Shown piece after piece: positions 32,878 to 43,950 of a stretch of DNA of 64,000 nt. Location of the stretch: contig BDDD01000557.1 in the NCBI GenBank assembly GCA_001972305.1, positions 792,002-856,001 on the forward strand, in the 5' to 3' direction. Origin of the DNA: Cephalotus follicularis. Its lineage: Eukaryota; Streptophyta; Magnoliopsida; Oxalidales; Cephalotaceae. Under the pieces are notes generated by a model. The model had not been told where the DNA came from and ran no database searches. It was given only the letters and a program-made list of their open reading frames with translations. Both the position numbers and the translations under genes were made by a program. The first letter of the stretch is position 1. Every line of letters begins with the position of its first letter.

Positions 32878-35583
32878 TAATAGGACGCATTCCAAAAACA
32901 CCCGGGGACACGAGCTCTGTCGAGGATGGCACACCTGCCAACAGTTTTACAAACCAAAACCACTCAACAAAAGCGCCGAGAAAAAGGCTCTAGGCGTCTA
33001 AAACCCAAAAGCCCAGCCTGAAAGCCAGAGCAGGGGACACACGATACCACGCCATGTCCAAAGAAAAAGGCTGAGTACTCTAAAAGAAACTACTAGGGAG
33101 CCAAAACTCATCGTTTCACTTAAGCCCGAGGAACCCACTTGAGCCTTGCATGTGCTCAGCCAAACACCAAGTTCTACCAAAATTTCGAGGAGCCAAACGC
33201 TATAACTCTTCACCATGGCAACAAACACCTAAACAATCGGGCCTCCAACATGAACTAGGCGTCTGTGGATACCCAAGGAACCGAAACGCCCGAGGACACC
33301 AAAATGTCCTGGGACACACCCAAGCCTGGGGACTCACCAATGTCCGAGGAATCACACCACGTAGGGTTCCAAGCAAATCCCCATACCTGAGGACTGCCAA
33401 CTAACCTAGTGGTCTGACATCTACCTCTCTAGGACCTGAAACACGCTCGGCAACGACTGAGATGGTTTGACATCCAGCCTAGGAAACCTGCCATGCACAA
33501 GGTCTAACCTAAGGTTGATCCAACGCCTGACCACTATCCCCAGGAACAACACACACAACCATACCTCACCACGGGTGCTCGGCACTAAGGTCTGAGCAAC
33601 CTAAAATATCAAGCATCATCAAGGTAAAGACTCTCGAGGAGGATGATAAACAATCACCATATCATAAAAAAGGAATTATACATCAAATCTTCCAAGGTTA
33701 ATATACAAGATTTCAAAACAACCTAAACCATAACCCAAAAGTATGTCCCATATGCATGAAGGGAATTAGCCGAGAAGACCAGGGGAAGAGTTAACTCCTC
33801 GATCTATCTCGCAACAAGTCCTTAACGTGGTCCGACGTGGGGGGAGACTTCACCTGCTTCCTTAGCTACAAAAGAACAACTTGGGAGGGGATTAGTCCAA
33901 AGCTAGTGATAGGGGAAAGAAAGCATTCCTTAGCGCCCGACGACATTGGATGCTGAGCAAAGGTTATGCCCAACTAGACAAGAAGCTCACCTCGGCTAAC
34001 CATCCGAGAACACTCAACAAGAATCAAAAGACTACTTGGAGTATATAAAGCTAGAAAAAGATAAATATATCAACAAAGCTATGAAACAATAGTATGAGAG
34101 ATATAAGTAAAGCAAGGTGCCCAAACTCAATTTCCCGAGGACCCAATAAAAGATCAAGGGATCAATTGATCAGAGGAATACTGGTACCTGCCACATTTAC
34201 CAAACCCACCTCGGCCTTTCACCTTGGCCATTTCCATACATCTCCTGGTGCCGGGTTTCACGGCAGCAAACCTCAACAGTCCCTGATTGGAGATGAAGAT
34301 CATAAGCTTGCAAGGAGTGCACCATTTTCCATGTGTCGATACAAAGAGCCACAAGTCTTGGCCTTCCACCAGAGGTGCTGACTGATCAGTGTTGAACTCA
34401 GACCGTGGGAGGCAAGCAGATCACGAACGTCAACTGAGGGGCCAGCGAATCACCGCAAGGCACCACCCTTGTCGGCAATCGTGTATGAGAACTTCGACTG
34501 GAAGGTCAGGGAATCACCGCACAGACCATCTCTCGTCGGGAATCCCATAGAAAACATACCATCGGTCACCACGGTCCCCAGTATCTAGTATCCGAACTCA
34601 ACAACACATGGTATCAATAGGACATGACATATATATGATAAAGGAAAGGACAATACATAGCAATCCAAGAACCTCAAGCATACCACATCTCAGAAATCAA
34701 TATCAATAAGAGTATGTCAAGATAACAAGGAAGAGTAACTCCCAGAAACAAGACACCATGGAAGGAATATATATATATATATATATATACATACATATAT
34801 ACGTATCCTAGGACACAAAAATAGCTTAGGACTCTCCACTGTTTCAAGATAAAAGAAGGAATGTCCCACTCACCCCTTATCCGCACCTCTGCACCACTCC
34901 TATAGCTCAGGATCAACGCTTGGTTCCTCAACTACAAGAACAAAGAACACAGACTTAGCACAGTCTGCTACAAAAACAGAGGGAAAACATGCATGTAACC
35001 TTTAATGCATGATCGCCTCCTCGGATAGTCATCCTGACCACCCACAGCGCTCAACATTCCACCATGGAGCATCACGATCACCATTACCATCTCTGCCTTC
35101 ACCGTAAACGGGAGGTTTGGCCCACACATTGCCAAATAATAGAGGAAAGAAGACGAAGAAAGGAAGAGCTCACCTCTACGAACACAAGGTTCAAGATCTT
35201 CAAGAAAAACTCGTTTTCGCCAAAGGAAAACTTCGGAAGAAAAGAAGAAGGGCACAGAGAACTTACTCCTCTTTCAACTATCACTTCTTATTACACAACA
35301 ACGACTCCTTACCTGCCTAAACAGCCTTTGACGTGAGGGTTGGGGGCTTGACAAGATAGGACACTGAAATCCCTTACACAACTTGTCACACCCATGTGCA
35401 CACCATCTGCACATTGCCCCCCAAAATGCACAAGGCATCAGCAAAACCAAACAAAACCGAAGTTCAACCAGCCCAACCTTAAGCCCAAACCAAAAGGCCC
35501 AACACTTCCTAAGGAAAAGGAAAAATGTTTCAAGGCCCAAAACATACAAAGTCCAATATCCAAATTGGACCTGGGTCGTTACA
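32878..35583 (-). repeat. 5' LTR of element H
   Basis: About 2.7 kb, starting TGTAACGACCCAGG at 35,583 (minus strand) and matching the split LTR at 3720-5344 plus 26,837-27,857. It has an (AT)n tract at 34,767-34,800 and CCGAGGAC-type words at 33,280-33,420. No gene is seen. Confidence 0.9.
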
Positions 35584-35588
35584 ACAAC

Positions 35589-36700
35589 AATCGACTTCTC
35601 GCTCCTGACTAAAAGTTTCAAACTAGAAGTGCCTCGGAGATATCTCAAGACCCACTTCAATGCATTCTAATGTCTCTTGCAAGATTTGAAGTAACTCGAC
35701 TGACTACTCCAACTGCATGAGCTATGTTCGACTTTATACAAACCATTACATAAATCAAACTACCCACTGCAGATGAATAAGGAATTTTTTCCATGTCTTT
35801 CACCTCTTGATCACTTGATGGACATTGTTCCCCGCTAAGCTTAAAGTTTGTATAGCAAGAGGAGTGCTCACAACTTTAGCTTTATCCATTTTGAACCTTT
35901 GACGTACTTTCTCTTGAGAACACCATAATCTCTTGGCTTTTCTATCACGACTTATCCTCAGACCAAGTATCTGCTTAGTTGGCCCCAAGTCTGTCATCGA
36001 AAAAAACTTACTTAAATCTTGCTTGAACTTCCAATGCTCGAAGCATCTTTGCCAACTATAATCATATCATCAACATAAAGTAGTAAAATGATAAAGTCAT
36101 CATCAAAACTTCTGCACAAGAACACAATGGTCTGAAGTCTTATAGGCTTGCTCTCCTATAAAAGACTCAAATTTTTGATACCATTGTCTTGGCGCTTGAT
36201 TCAAGCCATATAAGCTTTTCTTTAGCATGCAAACATAGTTCTATTTACCTTTCACTTTGAAACCCTCTGGTTGCTCCATGTATATCTCTTTCTGTAAATC
36301 ACCGTGAAGAAATACGGTCTTCACATCCATTTGCTCAATCTCAAGATCAAAAGTAGCAGTCAATCCCAGAACAGACATTTTCAAAATGGGTGAGAAGATC
36401 TCGTCATAATCCATCCTCATTTTCTAACTGAAACCCTAAAGGACCAATCTAGCTTTATATCAAGAATGTGATGTAGTCCCATCATGCTTCAATATATAAA
36501 TCCATCGATTCTTTAAAGCTTTCTTACTATTAGGCAGTGTCACCAACTCAAAGGTCTGATTGTCATGTAATGATTTCAACATATCTTGCATGGCGTGAAC
36601 CCAATCTTTTTTGTTAGCATCCTCGACTGCTTCTTCGAACACTTTAGGTTCCCCTACATCAGTCAAAAGCACATACTCATTAGTATAGTATCTAGTAGAA
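35589..36700 (-). pseudogene. Reverse transcriptase and RNase H start of copia element I
   Basis: Going down from 36,672: WVHAMQDMLKSLHDNQTFELV and KNRWIYILKHDG (start of copia RT). A decayed middle (36,450-36,000) reads in other frames as the MDVKTVFLHGDL and QMCFSCAYLKK-type region. TDLGPTKQILGLRISRDRK (about 35,990) is the KDLG-type motif. The RNase H start is MKWVLRYLRGTSSLKLLV (35,660), which is cut off at 35,589 by element H and continues at 3714. Frameshifts and stops are frequent. Confidence 0.88.
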
Positions 36701-37800
36701 GGTTGGCGGCCTCTGGTAGACCTTCTCGGCTCAGTACTGGCGAGACTATTGGTGATTGTTGTTGAACATCAACAATATCATATGTCTGAACATCACCGTC
36801 ACCTGCACCTTGATTATCATTATGAGTTTGACCCTGAATCTGATCATGAGTATCATATTGAGTATCGTCTTCAACTTGATCATGAAACTTAGAAGATAGG
36901 GTTGTATCAACATCAATCCGGATATTAGAATCTTGAGATACTATTTTTTCTGCTGTGTCAATATCCCTTACGGTCTGATCCTCAACAAATATGACATCTT
37001 GGCTTCTTATAATCTTCTTCTTAACCAAATCATAAAGTCTGTAGCCAAATCATCAGAACCACACCCAAGAAAATTGCATTTTTTTTTGTCTTGGCATCCA
37101 ACTTGGACCTCTCATCCCTCAGAACATGAAAAAAAAGCATTATAACCAAATACTCTCAGATGGTCATAGGAAACATCCTTACCAATCCAAGCCTTGTCTG
37201 GTACGTAACCATTCAAAGCAACAATAGGAGATAAGTTCATAACGTGTACCACTGTACTCAGTGCCTCCCCCCAAACATATTTTGGCACTTTTGCATATGA
37301 AATCAAACATCTGACTCCCTCAAGTAAGGTTATGTTCATCCTTTCTTCTATACCATTCAACTGAGGTGTCTTTGGAGGTGTTTTTTTTTTTTAATGTTGA
37401 ATACCATGTTGTCTACAACATCAAATGGCCCTATGTATTCATCACCGTTATTTGATCGTATACATTTCAGCTTCTTTCTTGTTTGTCTCTCTACTGAAGC
37501 TTGAAACTGTATGAATATATCAAATACTTGGTCCTTCGTCTTCAAGGCATAAACCCAAAGTCTCCTTAAATAATCATCAATGAAGGTCACAAAATAAGCT
37601 GCAACACCAAGTGCGAAAGGCTTTATAGGACCAAAAACATTTGAATACACCAACTCTAGCAAATCTTATTTTCTATGAGGAGGGTGACTTTCGAATGAAA
37701 CTCTTTTTTGTTTCCCTGCCAAGCAATGTGCACACTTCTCAAGTTTTGCACTCTTCACCCCAGAGAGCAAATTCTTCTTAGCTAATAAGCACATAACTTT
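36701..37800 (-). pseudogene. Integrase of copia element I
   Basis: Going down from 37,800: the HHCC end with CAHCLAGKQ; YSNVFGP (first catalytic D replaced by N), FVTFIDDY, WVYALKTKDQVFDIF; RSNNGDEY (second catalytic D replaced by N). Then NGIEERMN (catalytic E in the E-R-M-N context), YVWGEALSTVVHVMN, VSYDHLRVFGY and KKKIIRSQDVIFVEDQTV (37,028). The order and wording match Tnt1-type integrase. A poly-A/T run at 37,381 (T-run on the plus strand) causes a frameshift. Two of the three catalytic acids are lost. Confidence 0.88.
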
Positions 37801-39090
37801 CTCACTCATGTGACTCAATTACTTGTGCCATAACTCAGTTGCATGCCCATTTTGCACAACATTACAAATGCCCTTGGAAATCTTGGCTCGCAGCAAATAC
37901 AAAGAAGACCCATTCTTTCCTCTAGCCACAACTAATGAGACTCTAGTGAGCTTCCACTCTCCATTGTTGAAGGTATTGCAAAACCCTTCATCATCGAGCT
38001 TCCCAGTCGAAATAAAATTCAAACAAATATCTGGTGAATGTCTGACATCTTTTAGAACTAGTCTTGATCTGTTACTAGCCTCTAAGCATACAACTCACAT
38101 GCCTAAAACTTTGGTCAAGCCGTCATTGCCCATCTTCAATGTGCCAAAGTCTCCAAGGGTGTAGGAATTAAAGAATTCCTTTCTTGAAGTGATATACAGT
38201 GAAGTATCATTATCAACAGCCCAGCTTTTCTCATTGCATGCAAAATTCACATTATTATCATAATACACAACAACAAGATTAGCAGTGGAAATGGCGACCT
38301 GATCATCTTTAATTCGATCATTCTTCTCAAAGTTATCAGCATTTTTTTTTGCTCTCTTCTCAACTGAAAACAGTTCTTCTTAATGAGGCCCATCTTCAAA
38401 CAATGATGGCACTTAACATTTTTCTTCCATGATGACCATGACTTGCTTCAGCTCTTGCTTCTATCTCTTAGACCTCTATTTTGACTTCTTTTTCTGTGTT
38501 CAGTAACCAGCACTTCAGAGTGTGACAATGAAGCTTGAGATTTTCTTCTCAACTCCTCATTCAAAATATCACTCTTAGCATAATCCATGGTGACAACACC
38601 ATTAGCAGTCAAGTTACACAATGACATTCGAAATATCTCCCAAGAGTCTGGTAAACTACCAAGCAAGCAAAGTCCATATACCTCATCTTCAAATTTAATT
38701 TCCATACCTGGAACCTGATCAATCACTCCTTGAAACTCATTTAAGTGGTCAGATATGGATTGGCAGTCTTTGTATTTCAACTCCATACGCTACTTAGTCA
38801 AATATATCTTGTTATTGCTGGCCTTTCACACATATAATGACTTAAGCTTGTTCCATAGAATTCTAGCATCTGATTCTTTACTAATGTGATTCAAGACATT
38901 ATCATCTATAAATTTTTGAATGAACCCGCATACAACTTTATGCTCAAGAGCCCAATCGACATTGTTAAAATTATTTGGCTTTGTCGTGCTAAGCACCAGT
39001 AAATGTCAGCGCTGCACATATAACAAATCTTCCATTTTACCTTTTCAAACATGATAATTTCTATCATTCAAGCTAACCATTTTGTTCATA
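37801..39090 (-). pseudogene. gag and protease of copia element I
   Basis: The gag frame 38,786-38,448 carries DHLNEFQGVIDQVPGMEIKF and LLGSLPDSWEIFRMSL, the copia gag (UBN2-type) core. The upstream part (39,090-38,800) reads as gag with stops. The knuckle near 38,420 reads CHHCLKMGLIKKNC, so its His is replaced by Leu. The protease site reads WAVDNDTSLYITSRKEFF (D-N-D where D-S-G is needed). The pre-integrase part, with NFISTGKLDDEGF, is at 38,022-37,819. Both active centres are damaged. Confidence 0.82.
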
Positions 39091-39125
39091 CTCAATTCCA
39101 TCATTCAATCAAGCAAACAACAACC

Positions 39126-39139
39126 TGGCTATGATACCA
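39126..39139 (-). other. Primer-binding site of copia element I
   Basis: On the minus strand TGGTATCATAGCCA follows the 5' LTR by three bases; it is an initiator-Met primer site with one change. Confidence 0.75.
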
Positions 39140-39142
39140 CTC

Positions 39143-39796
39143 TATTCATAAAATACACTTCCTAGCCTTAATTAAACCTGCGAGAAAATGATTGAAAACA
39201 ACAAAATATCAATATGACAGCAACAATATGACCACCATAATGAACAAGAAAATTTTCAACGTAAAAAAACCGCTTTAAGGTGAAGAAAAAAACACAAGAA
39301 CAATCTTGGAGTCCATCAAAATTTTACTATAATAAAATATAAGTACAAAACCTAAATCCAGCTAGGACACAACCTAGTACTCAATAATATCAGAATGGAA
39401 TAAATAACTCCACACAAAAATGAAAACCACAAAAACAAGCGAAAAATATCACAAATAATAGCAGCCATGTTTTGGACAATAGAATATAAACTGAGAGCTC
39501 CAAACAAAAATCCCACCATCCAAAACAAAGAACAAGAGGAGATAAACGCGCTGTCAAAATTTCAACTCAATCGAACCACGAATGAACCTCCGATTGTGAG
39601 CTGCATAATGACCACTTTACCACCAAAATTTTTTGACGTCGTTTTGTCAAAAATATGCTGCTTCCCTTTACTAACTTTTGGCTTACCTCTTTCTATATGT
39701 ATGAAGGTTTTTAATTGAAGGGCTAAAAGACCATATAGCCCTCAATGAAAAGCCAAAAAAAGAAACCCAATAATTAGGCTACATCGACTCAACACA
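39143..39796 (-). repeat. 5' LTR of copia element I
   Basis: It aligns with 2599-3222 throughout. On the minus strand it starts TGTGTTGAGTC and ends ATGAATA. It is slightly longer because of small indels. The minus-strand TATA box seen in the 3' LTR is mutated here. Confidence 0.88.
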
Positions 39797-40722
39797 CCCT
39801 TCACCGTAAGTACTTCGTAGGCTATAAGAGTGGGGATTGACCTTAACACCTCCGAGATTGCATTACGTACCAATGTCATTTGAAAAAACTCATGATGGTG
39901 ACCATAAAGGGACATAGAAAGGCTTGAATCTAAGACTTCATGGTTAGAGATCCTAAGTTCTTATCACCTATGTCATCCCTTGTAGTTAGACAAGATACTA
40001 TCCATGTCATATGCTATTCTTTTTTCAATATATATATTGTAACTTATTGAAAGAGGAAATAACGATTCAACTCTCTCGTAAGTCTAAAGTGATACCTTTA
40101 AAATTTGATATGATAAGCATAACGTAATCTTGCATTTGAAAATTTTTGTCAATGCCACTAATGAAGAAACATGTTACGAAAAGTTCATTTTAACCTTATA
40201 AGAATATATACAATCCTATTGGCAATGTGTCACCTAAGGTTTAAAAAAGTTTTGAATTTGGACCCAATTATTACTTTTTAGTGATATAAATGATGTCCAA
40301 CTCAAAAACATACTTATAAATACAAGAAGCATCTCAAGTATTTAAAGTGGGCAAAGCCTTAATATGTAATCAATGTGGGATAGGTAATCATCTCAATGCT
40401 CATCCTCATTTGTAACGTGGAAGCCGTCACTTGCAACACAAAATTTATTATGAGATTACTTATCTTAACACAAGGCCTTGTGAACAACGTGATAACTCAG
40501 GTTTTGTCCCATCGTCATTAGGTAATGGCTAATTGTGAGAAGAATTTGGGCATGTCTAATACCATGTTAATAACCAATATTCAACTCCAAAAACATATTT
40601 GTGCATAGTCCAGAGTCTGTCAACTATTTAAAGTATATGATACCACTTTGTCTAATAAATGTTGGATATCTTAACACATAATCTCACATAGAATGTTGAG
40701 ATTTGAATTCTGAGTGGAAATG
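39797..40722. other. Flank of element I without recognisable genes
   Basis: This AT-rich stretch should continue the locus that ended at 2598. Two half-similar blocks containing CAACTCAAAAACATA(C/T)TT...AAGTATTTAAAGT(G/A) (40,299-40,350 and 40,574-40,630), followed by 'tgtgggata/ttggatatctt' wording, suggest an old dispersed repeat. No gene is seen. Confidence 0.55.
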
Positions 40723-40924
40723 TGTAAGCCTCAGATTTTATATGTACGGAATTGTATGTATTTTGTTTGTACGTATACAGTATTGTACGGTATTGTACGT
40801 ATGAATGTCATGGATTGTATATGATATATACTATTTTCAACTTTTATGACTGTTTATGGATAGTGGGGGTTCAATCGATTCTAAGCGTAGCTTTTGAGAT
40901 TTTTGCCTAAAGAAGCCTATATCT

Positions 40925-40932
40925 ATATATAG
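40925..40932 (+). promoter_or_regulatory. TATA box of LTR E
   Basis: TATATATA lies in CTATATATAGGCG about 200 bases from the LTR start. Confidence 0.5.
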
Positions 40933-41454
40933 GCGAGTTAACTCTTTCATTCATATTTTCCATTTCTATTTCCACTTTTAGAGAGAGTGAGTGATTGAGT
41001 TAGAGAGAGATTCGACAAAATCGAGCAAGGAAAGAGTCTTTGGGATCGTGACAGAGTGTAGAACCTGAAGGGAGAAACAGAACGAGGATTCAAGCAGCTT
41101 ATCCTTCGTTCTAACCGAAATTGAGGTAGGTTCTACATATGCTTGAAATTCATATTTTTGATGGATTTGCATGTTGGTATGGTTATGGATTGATGGATAC
41201 ATGTTAGATGGATGATTTAGGGTACCGGGTATGGTAAATAACAGATTGAAAATGAGATTTGAGATAAATTAGAGAGTTAGGACTATTTCACCCTATTTAT
41301 GTTTTCTCTCGATCTAAGGGATATAGGAATGGATTTAAATGTTTTAAAAGTTGTTTTTGAGTTTTAATTGATGTTTGAGCCTTATAGCTTCCTTCTAATC
41401 GAATTTTAAACGGTTTAAATGAGTTTTAATCGATTTTTACAGTGTTGAGAAAAC

Positions 41455-41795
41455 CCAGCGCGTCGACGTGTTCTTCAGTGCCCATCACGTTGACTCCCAG
41501 TTTGAGCGCCGATGCATTATGTGATCCCTTGAGTTTTGTGCGCTAATATGCATAACATGGAACCTGTCAACGCTTAAGGGGAAAATGGACAAACTGTCGA
41601 CGTTTTCTGTTAAAGCGTCGACGTTTTCTGTTAAAACATCGACGCCTTAATGTGTTGTCAAATGGTTGAGTTTAGTGCACGCGTCGACACTTAAGGCACA
41701 AAGCATTAACCGTAAACGCCTAGCATGAAGTCGTTGACGCTTAGACACTAACCGTCGACACCTAGCATGAAAGCGTCGACGCCTAGGGCCCTGTT
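41455..41795 (+). repeat. GCGTCGACG(C/T) word cluster in LTR E
   Basis: GTCGAC occurs at 41,462, 41,596, 41,617, 41,683, 41,753 and 41,774, with GTTGAC, ATCGAC and similar variants between. The cluster lies 500-850 bases after the TATA box, as in the other gypsy LTR of this layout (B). Confidence 0.85.
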
Positions 41796-42595
41796 TCAGC
41801 CAAACTACATTGTTTTCACACCCAAATGCTTTTATCTTAACGCCTTTAATCTTCAAATCAACTTTCAAGTAAATCTTTAAATAAAGTTTCAACAAAAGGC
41901 GTTTTCAAAAATGGTTAGGATACCTCAATTGGGGCATCTGGACGTGGATATCCTAGTTGGACTTCCTATCCATTGTTTTACAACTCCAATAGGGGCTAAT
42001 AAATTGTTATGGAAATATGGTTATGAAAAATTGTTTTGAAAATGATTTTGACGGATGGATCCTATGTGATCCTTTGTGGTTAGGTCCCCCTATCCTTTAA
42101 ATGGAAATATGATTATGGGTTACAGGTATAGCACGGCTATGATGGACGATTTGTTATGGTTGAGACTTAACGAGATAACCCATTCATAATCTTTATTTCC
42201 GTCATGAAGAGTATGGGTGTGAAACCACATCATCGAGAGAAACATCCCTTTTTAGGTGGACATACGGGGACCATCGCATTGTGGATGATTATCGTTATTC
42301 CTAAGGGGACGTATTATCATATCGTATTGTATAATCGATATGGTCAGTGTTATCTCGCCCATAGTAGGCTACGACCCCGAAAGGGTAGGTAGTCGGTGGC
42401 AGTACTATATATCGGGCCGGAGGGGCAGATTAGTACTCAGACCTTATGGATTGTTTGCCCCATGGATGGTTATGGATTGTTTTATTGAATGTCTGCAGGC
42501 CTATGGCCTTTGATGTGATTAAGACTCGCCAAGTATACCACCGCTTAGGGACGGTTGGTATACTGAAGCTGTCCGCAATTGGTATTCATGCATAT

Positions 42596-43853
42596 TGTTG
42601 ACATTTATGTCTCAATCCTAATTTTGATGATAACATATTTGCATTTAATATTGTTTCTTTTTTGTGCAAGAAAAGTTGTCATTGCGTATCAAAACAAAGA
42701 AGCATTCGCCATTGTAAAATCAGGGCAAACAGTTGACGGTCAGAATGTAACCGTCAACGGTTTAGTACAGAGACAGTTGAGCATTCGAAGTCAAGAACAA
42801 AATATGTAATGCGTCGATGGTCAGAATGTAACCGTCAGCGCTCAAGGTAGACCGATGAAGGTATAGCACAAAGCGTCAACAGTTGAGCACTCAAAGTAAA
42901 AAATCAAAATGTACAAAGCGTCGATGGTCACAAAGAAACCGTCAGTGCTTAAGACCAAGACGCCTGTGGTTAAGGGGAGCATGCCAGCGGTTTAGTATAG
43001 AGATGAATAAAATTATTTGATGGACTTGAAGCGGCGACGCTTTTAAAAAAACCGTAAGCGCTTTAACCAAACCGTCGACATCAAATTCAAAGCATCAGCG
43101 GTTAAGCAGGGAAATTCAAATTTAACGCATAACAGTAACATCTAAGCGTCGACGCTTAGACAAAATCCGTCAACGCTTTGTGCGCGGGAAGCAATCATGG
43201 ACTATCTTTTCAACACTATTTTTAATGCAACATTTCCCAAAACAACTCCAATGGCTCTATGACTTCTACAACGGCTATAAACTGAAGAAATCTATAAATA
43301 AGAGGCTGCAGCAACATCAAACAAGAAGAATTACTACTAGAACAAGAATCATAATAAACAATCACAAAGAAAAGTAGAACTATTCATATCAAAGATTATT
43401 TCAAGAGTTTCATTGTTATTAGCTTTTGTTATCTTGTGAGCAAATTCTGAGTTGTTGTAAGTGAGCAAATTCAGTAAAAATCTAGCCTTAGAGAGGTTAC
43501 ACAAAATATCAAACAACCATTCGATCATAAAATGGGAGTGAACCCTTAGTGAGAATGTTTGTAATTGAGTTCAATTACAATATAGTATAAAGGTGCACCA
43601 AATTGTTCCTACAAAGTAATTCGGATATTGTATTCAGGTGAGAATACTAGTGGAATCTCAAGAGGTCTTGAGAAAAGTGGACGTAGGCACGAGATTAGCC
43701 AAACCACTATAAAATATGTGTTTGCTTTCTCTTACTCTTTCTCTTTACTTATAAATTGCATATTACTCACAACACATTTCAAATTTTTCTTTGCCTTATT
43801 GAATTTTTAATTTAGTTTTATATTGGCTTATCGAAAAAGTTCATAAATTTACA
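42596..43853 (+). repeat. 5' LTR of element F
   Basis: It starts TGTTGACATTTATGTCTC and ends AATTTACA at 43,853 (1258 bases). Compared with element D it extends past the TTACTCTTTCTCTTTAC point to TTGGCTTATC...TTTACA, as does solo LTR J. TATAAATAAG is at 43,293. Words GCGTCGACGC (43,147) and CCGTCGACA (43,071) lie in a cluster of degenerate forms at 42,730-43,175. Confidence 0.9.
43293..43300 (+). promoter_or_regulatory. TATA box of the element F LTR
   Basis: TATAAATA lies in AATCTATAAATAAGAGG, at the same place relative to the motif cluster as in D and J. A second TATAAA is at 43,276. Confidence 0.6.
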
Positions 43854-43890
43854 AATACTACAATTCACCCCCCACTTGTAGTATTTCAAT

Positions 43891-43903
43891 TGGTATCAGA
43901 GAG
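43891..43903 (+). other. Primer-binding site of element F
   Basis: TGGTATCAGAGAG matches the initiator-Met primer site. It lies 37 bases after the LTR end, preceded by an AATACTACAATTCACC...GTAGTATT stretch that could pair with itself (AATACTAC/GTAGTATT). Confidence 0.8.
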
Positions 43904-43950
43904 AGTAGACTTATAATTCTTAATTATTAGAGTCTTAAAGATCCATTGCA

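Larger units (their letters stand above)
3720..35583 (-). mobile_element. Ty3/gypsy element H (chromovirus, Tekay/Del-like)
   Basis: The right (5') LTR is 32,878-35,583. The left (3') LTR is 3720-5344 plus 26,837-27,857, split by element B. The target duplication ACAAC lies at 3715-3719 and 35,584-35,588, inside the RNase H gene of copia element I. The interior on the minus strand reads gag, protease, RT, RNase H, integrase (32,691 down to 27,938). The primer site is a degenerate initiator-Met type, TGGCATCAGAGA. LTR starts are TGTAACGACCC; the outer end is unusual, ending TGTTA rather than CA. Without B and its contents the element is about 10.4 kb. Coding regions are broken, so it is not autonomous. 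Confidence 0.9.
2599..39796 (-). mobile_element. Ty1/copia element I (Tork/Tnt1-like), split by a 31.9-kb insertion
   Basis: Two diverged copies of the same LTR lie at 2599-3222 and 39,143-39,796. Between them, on the minus strand, are gag, protease, integrase, reverse transcriptase and RNase H remnants in copia order (from 39,100 down to 35,589, then 3714 down to about 3285). The reading frame leaves the right-hand block inside RNase H at 35,589 and resumes at 3714 once one copy of ACAAC is removed, so 3720-35,583 is a later insertion. The integrase region resembles Tnt1 (Tork lineage). All genes are degenerate. TACTT lies directly left of 2599; a second TACTT lies at 39,811, 14 bases beyond the right LTR edge. 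Confidence 0.9.
40723..42595 (+). repeat. 5' part of a Ty3/gypsy LTR, family E
   Basis: It begins TGTAAGCCTCAG after AAATG. A TATATATA box (40,925) is followed by TTCATTC/CT-rich sequence and an AGAGAGAGTGAGTG tract. The layout (TATA early, motif cluster later, then a variable AT-rich part with short CCC-rich phrases) resembles the LTR of element B, so a Tekay-like gypsy is likely. Element F interrupts it at 42,596; the rest must lie to the right of the window. Confidence 0.65.
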
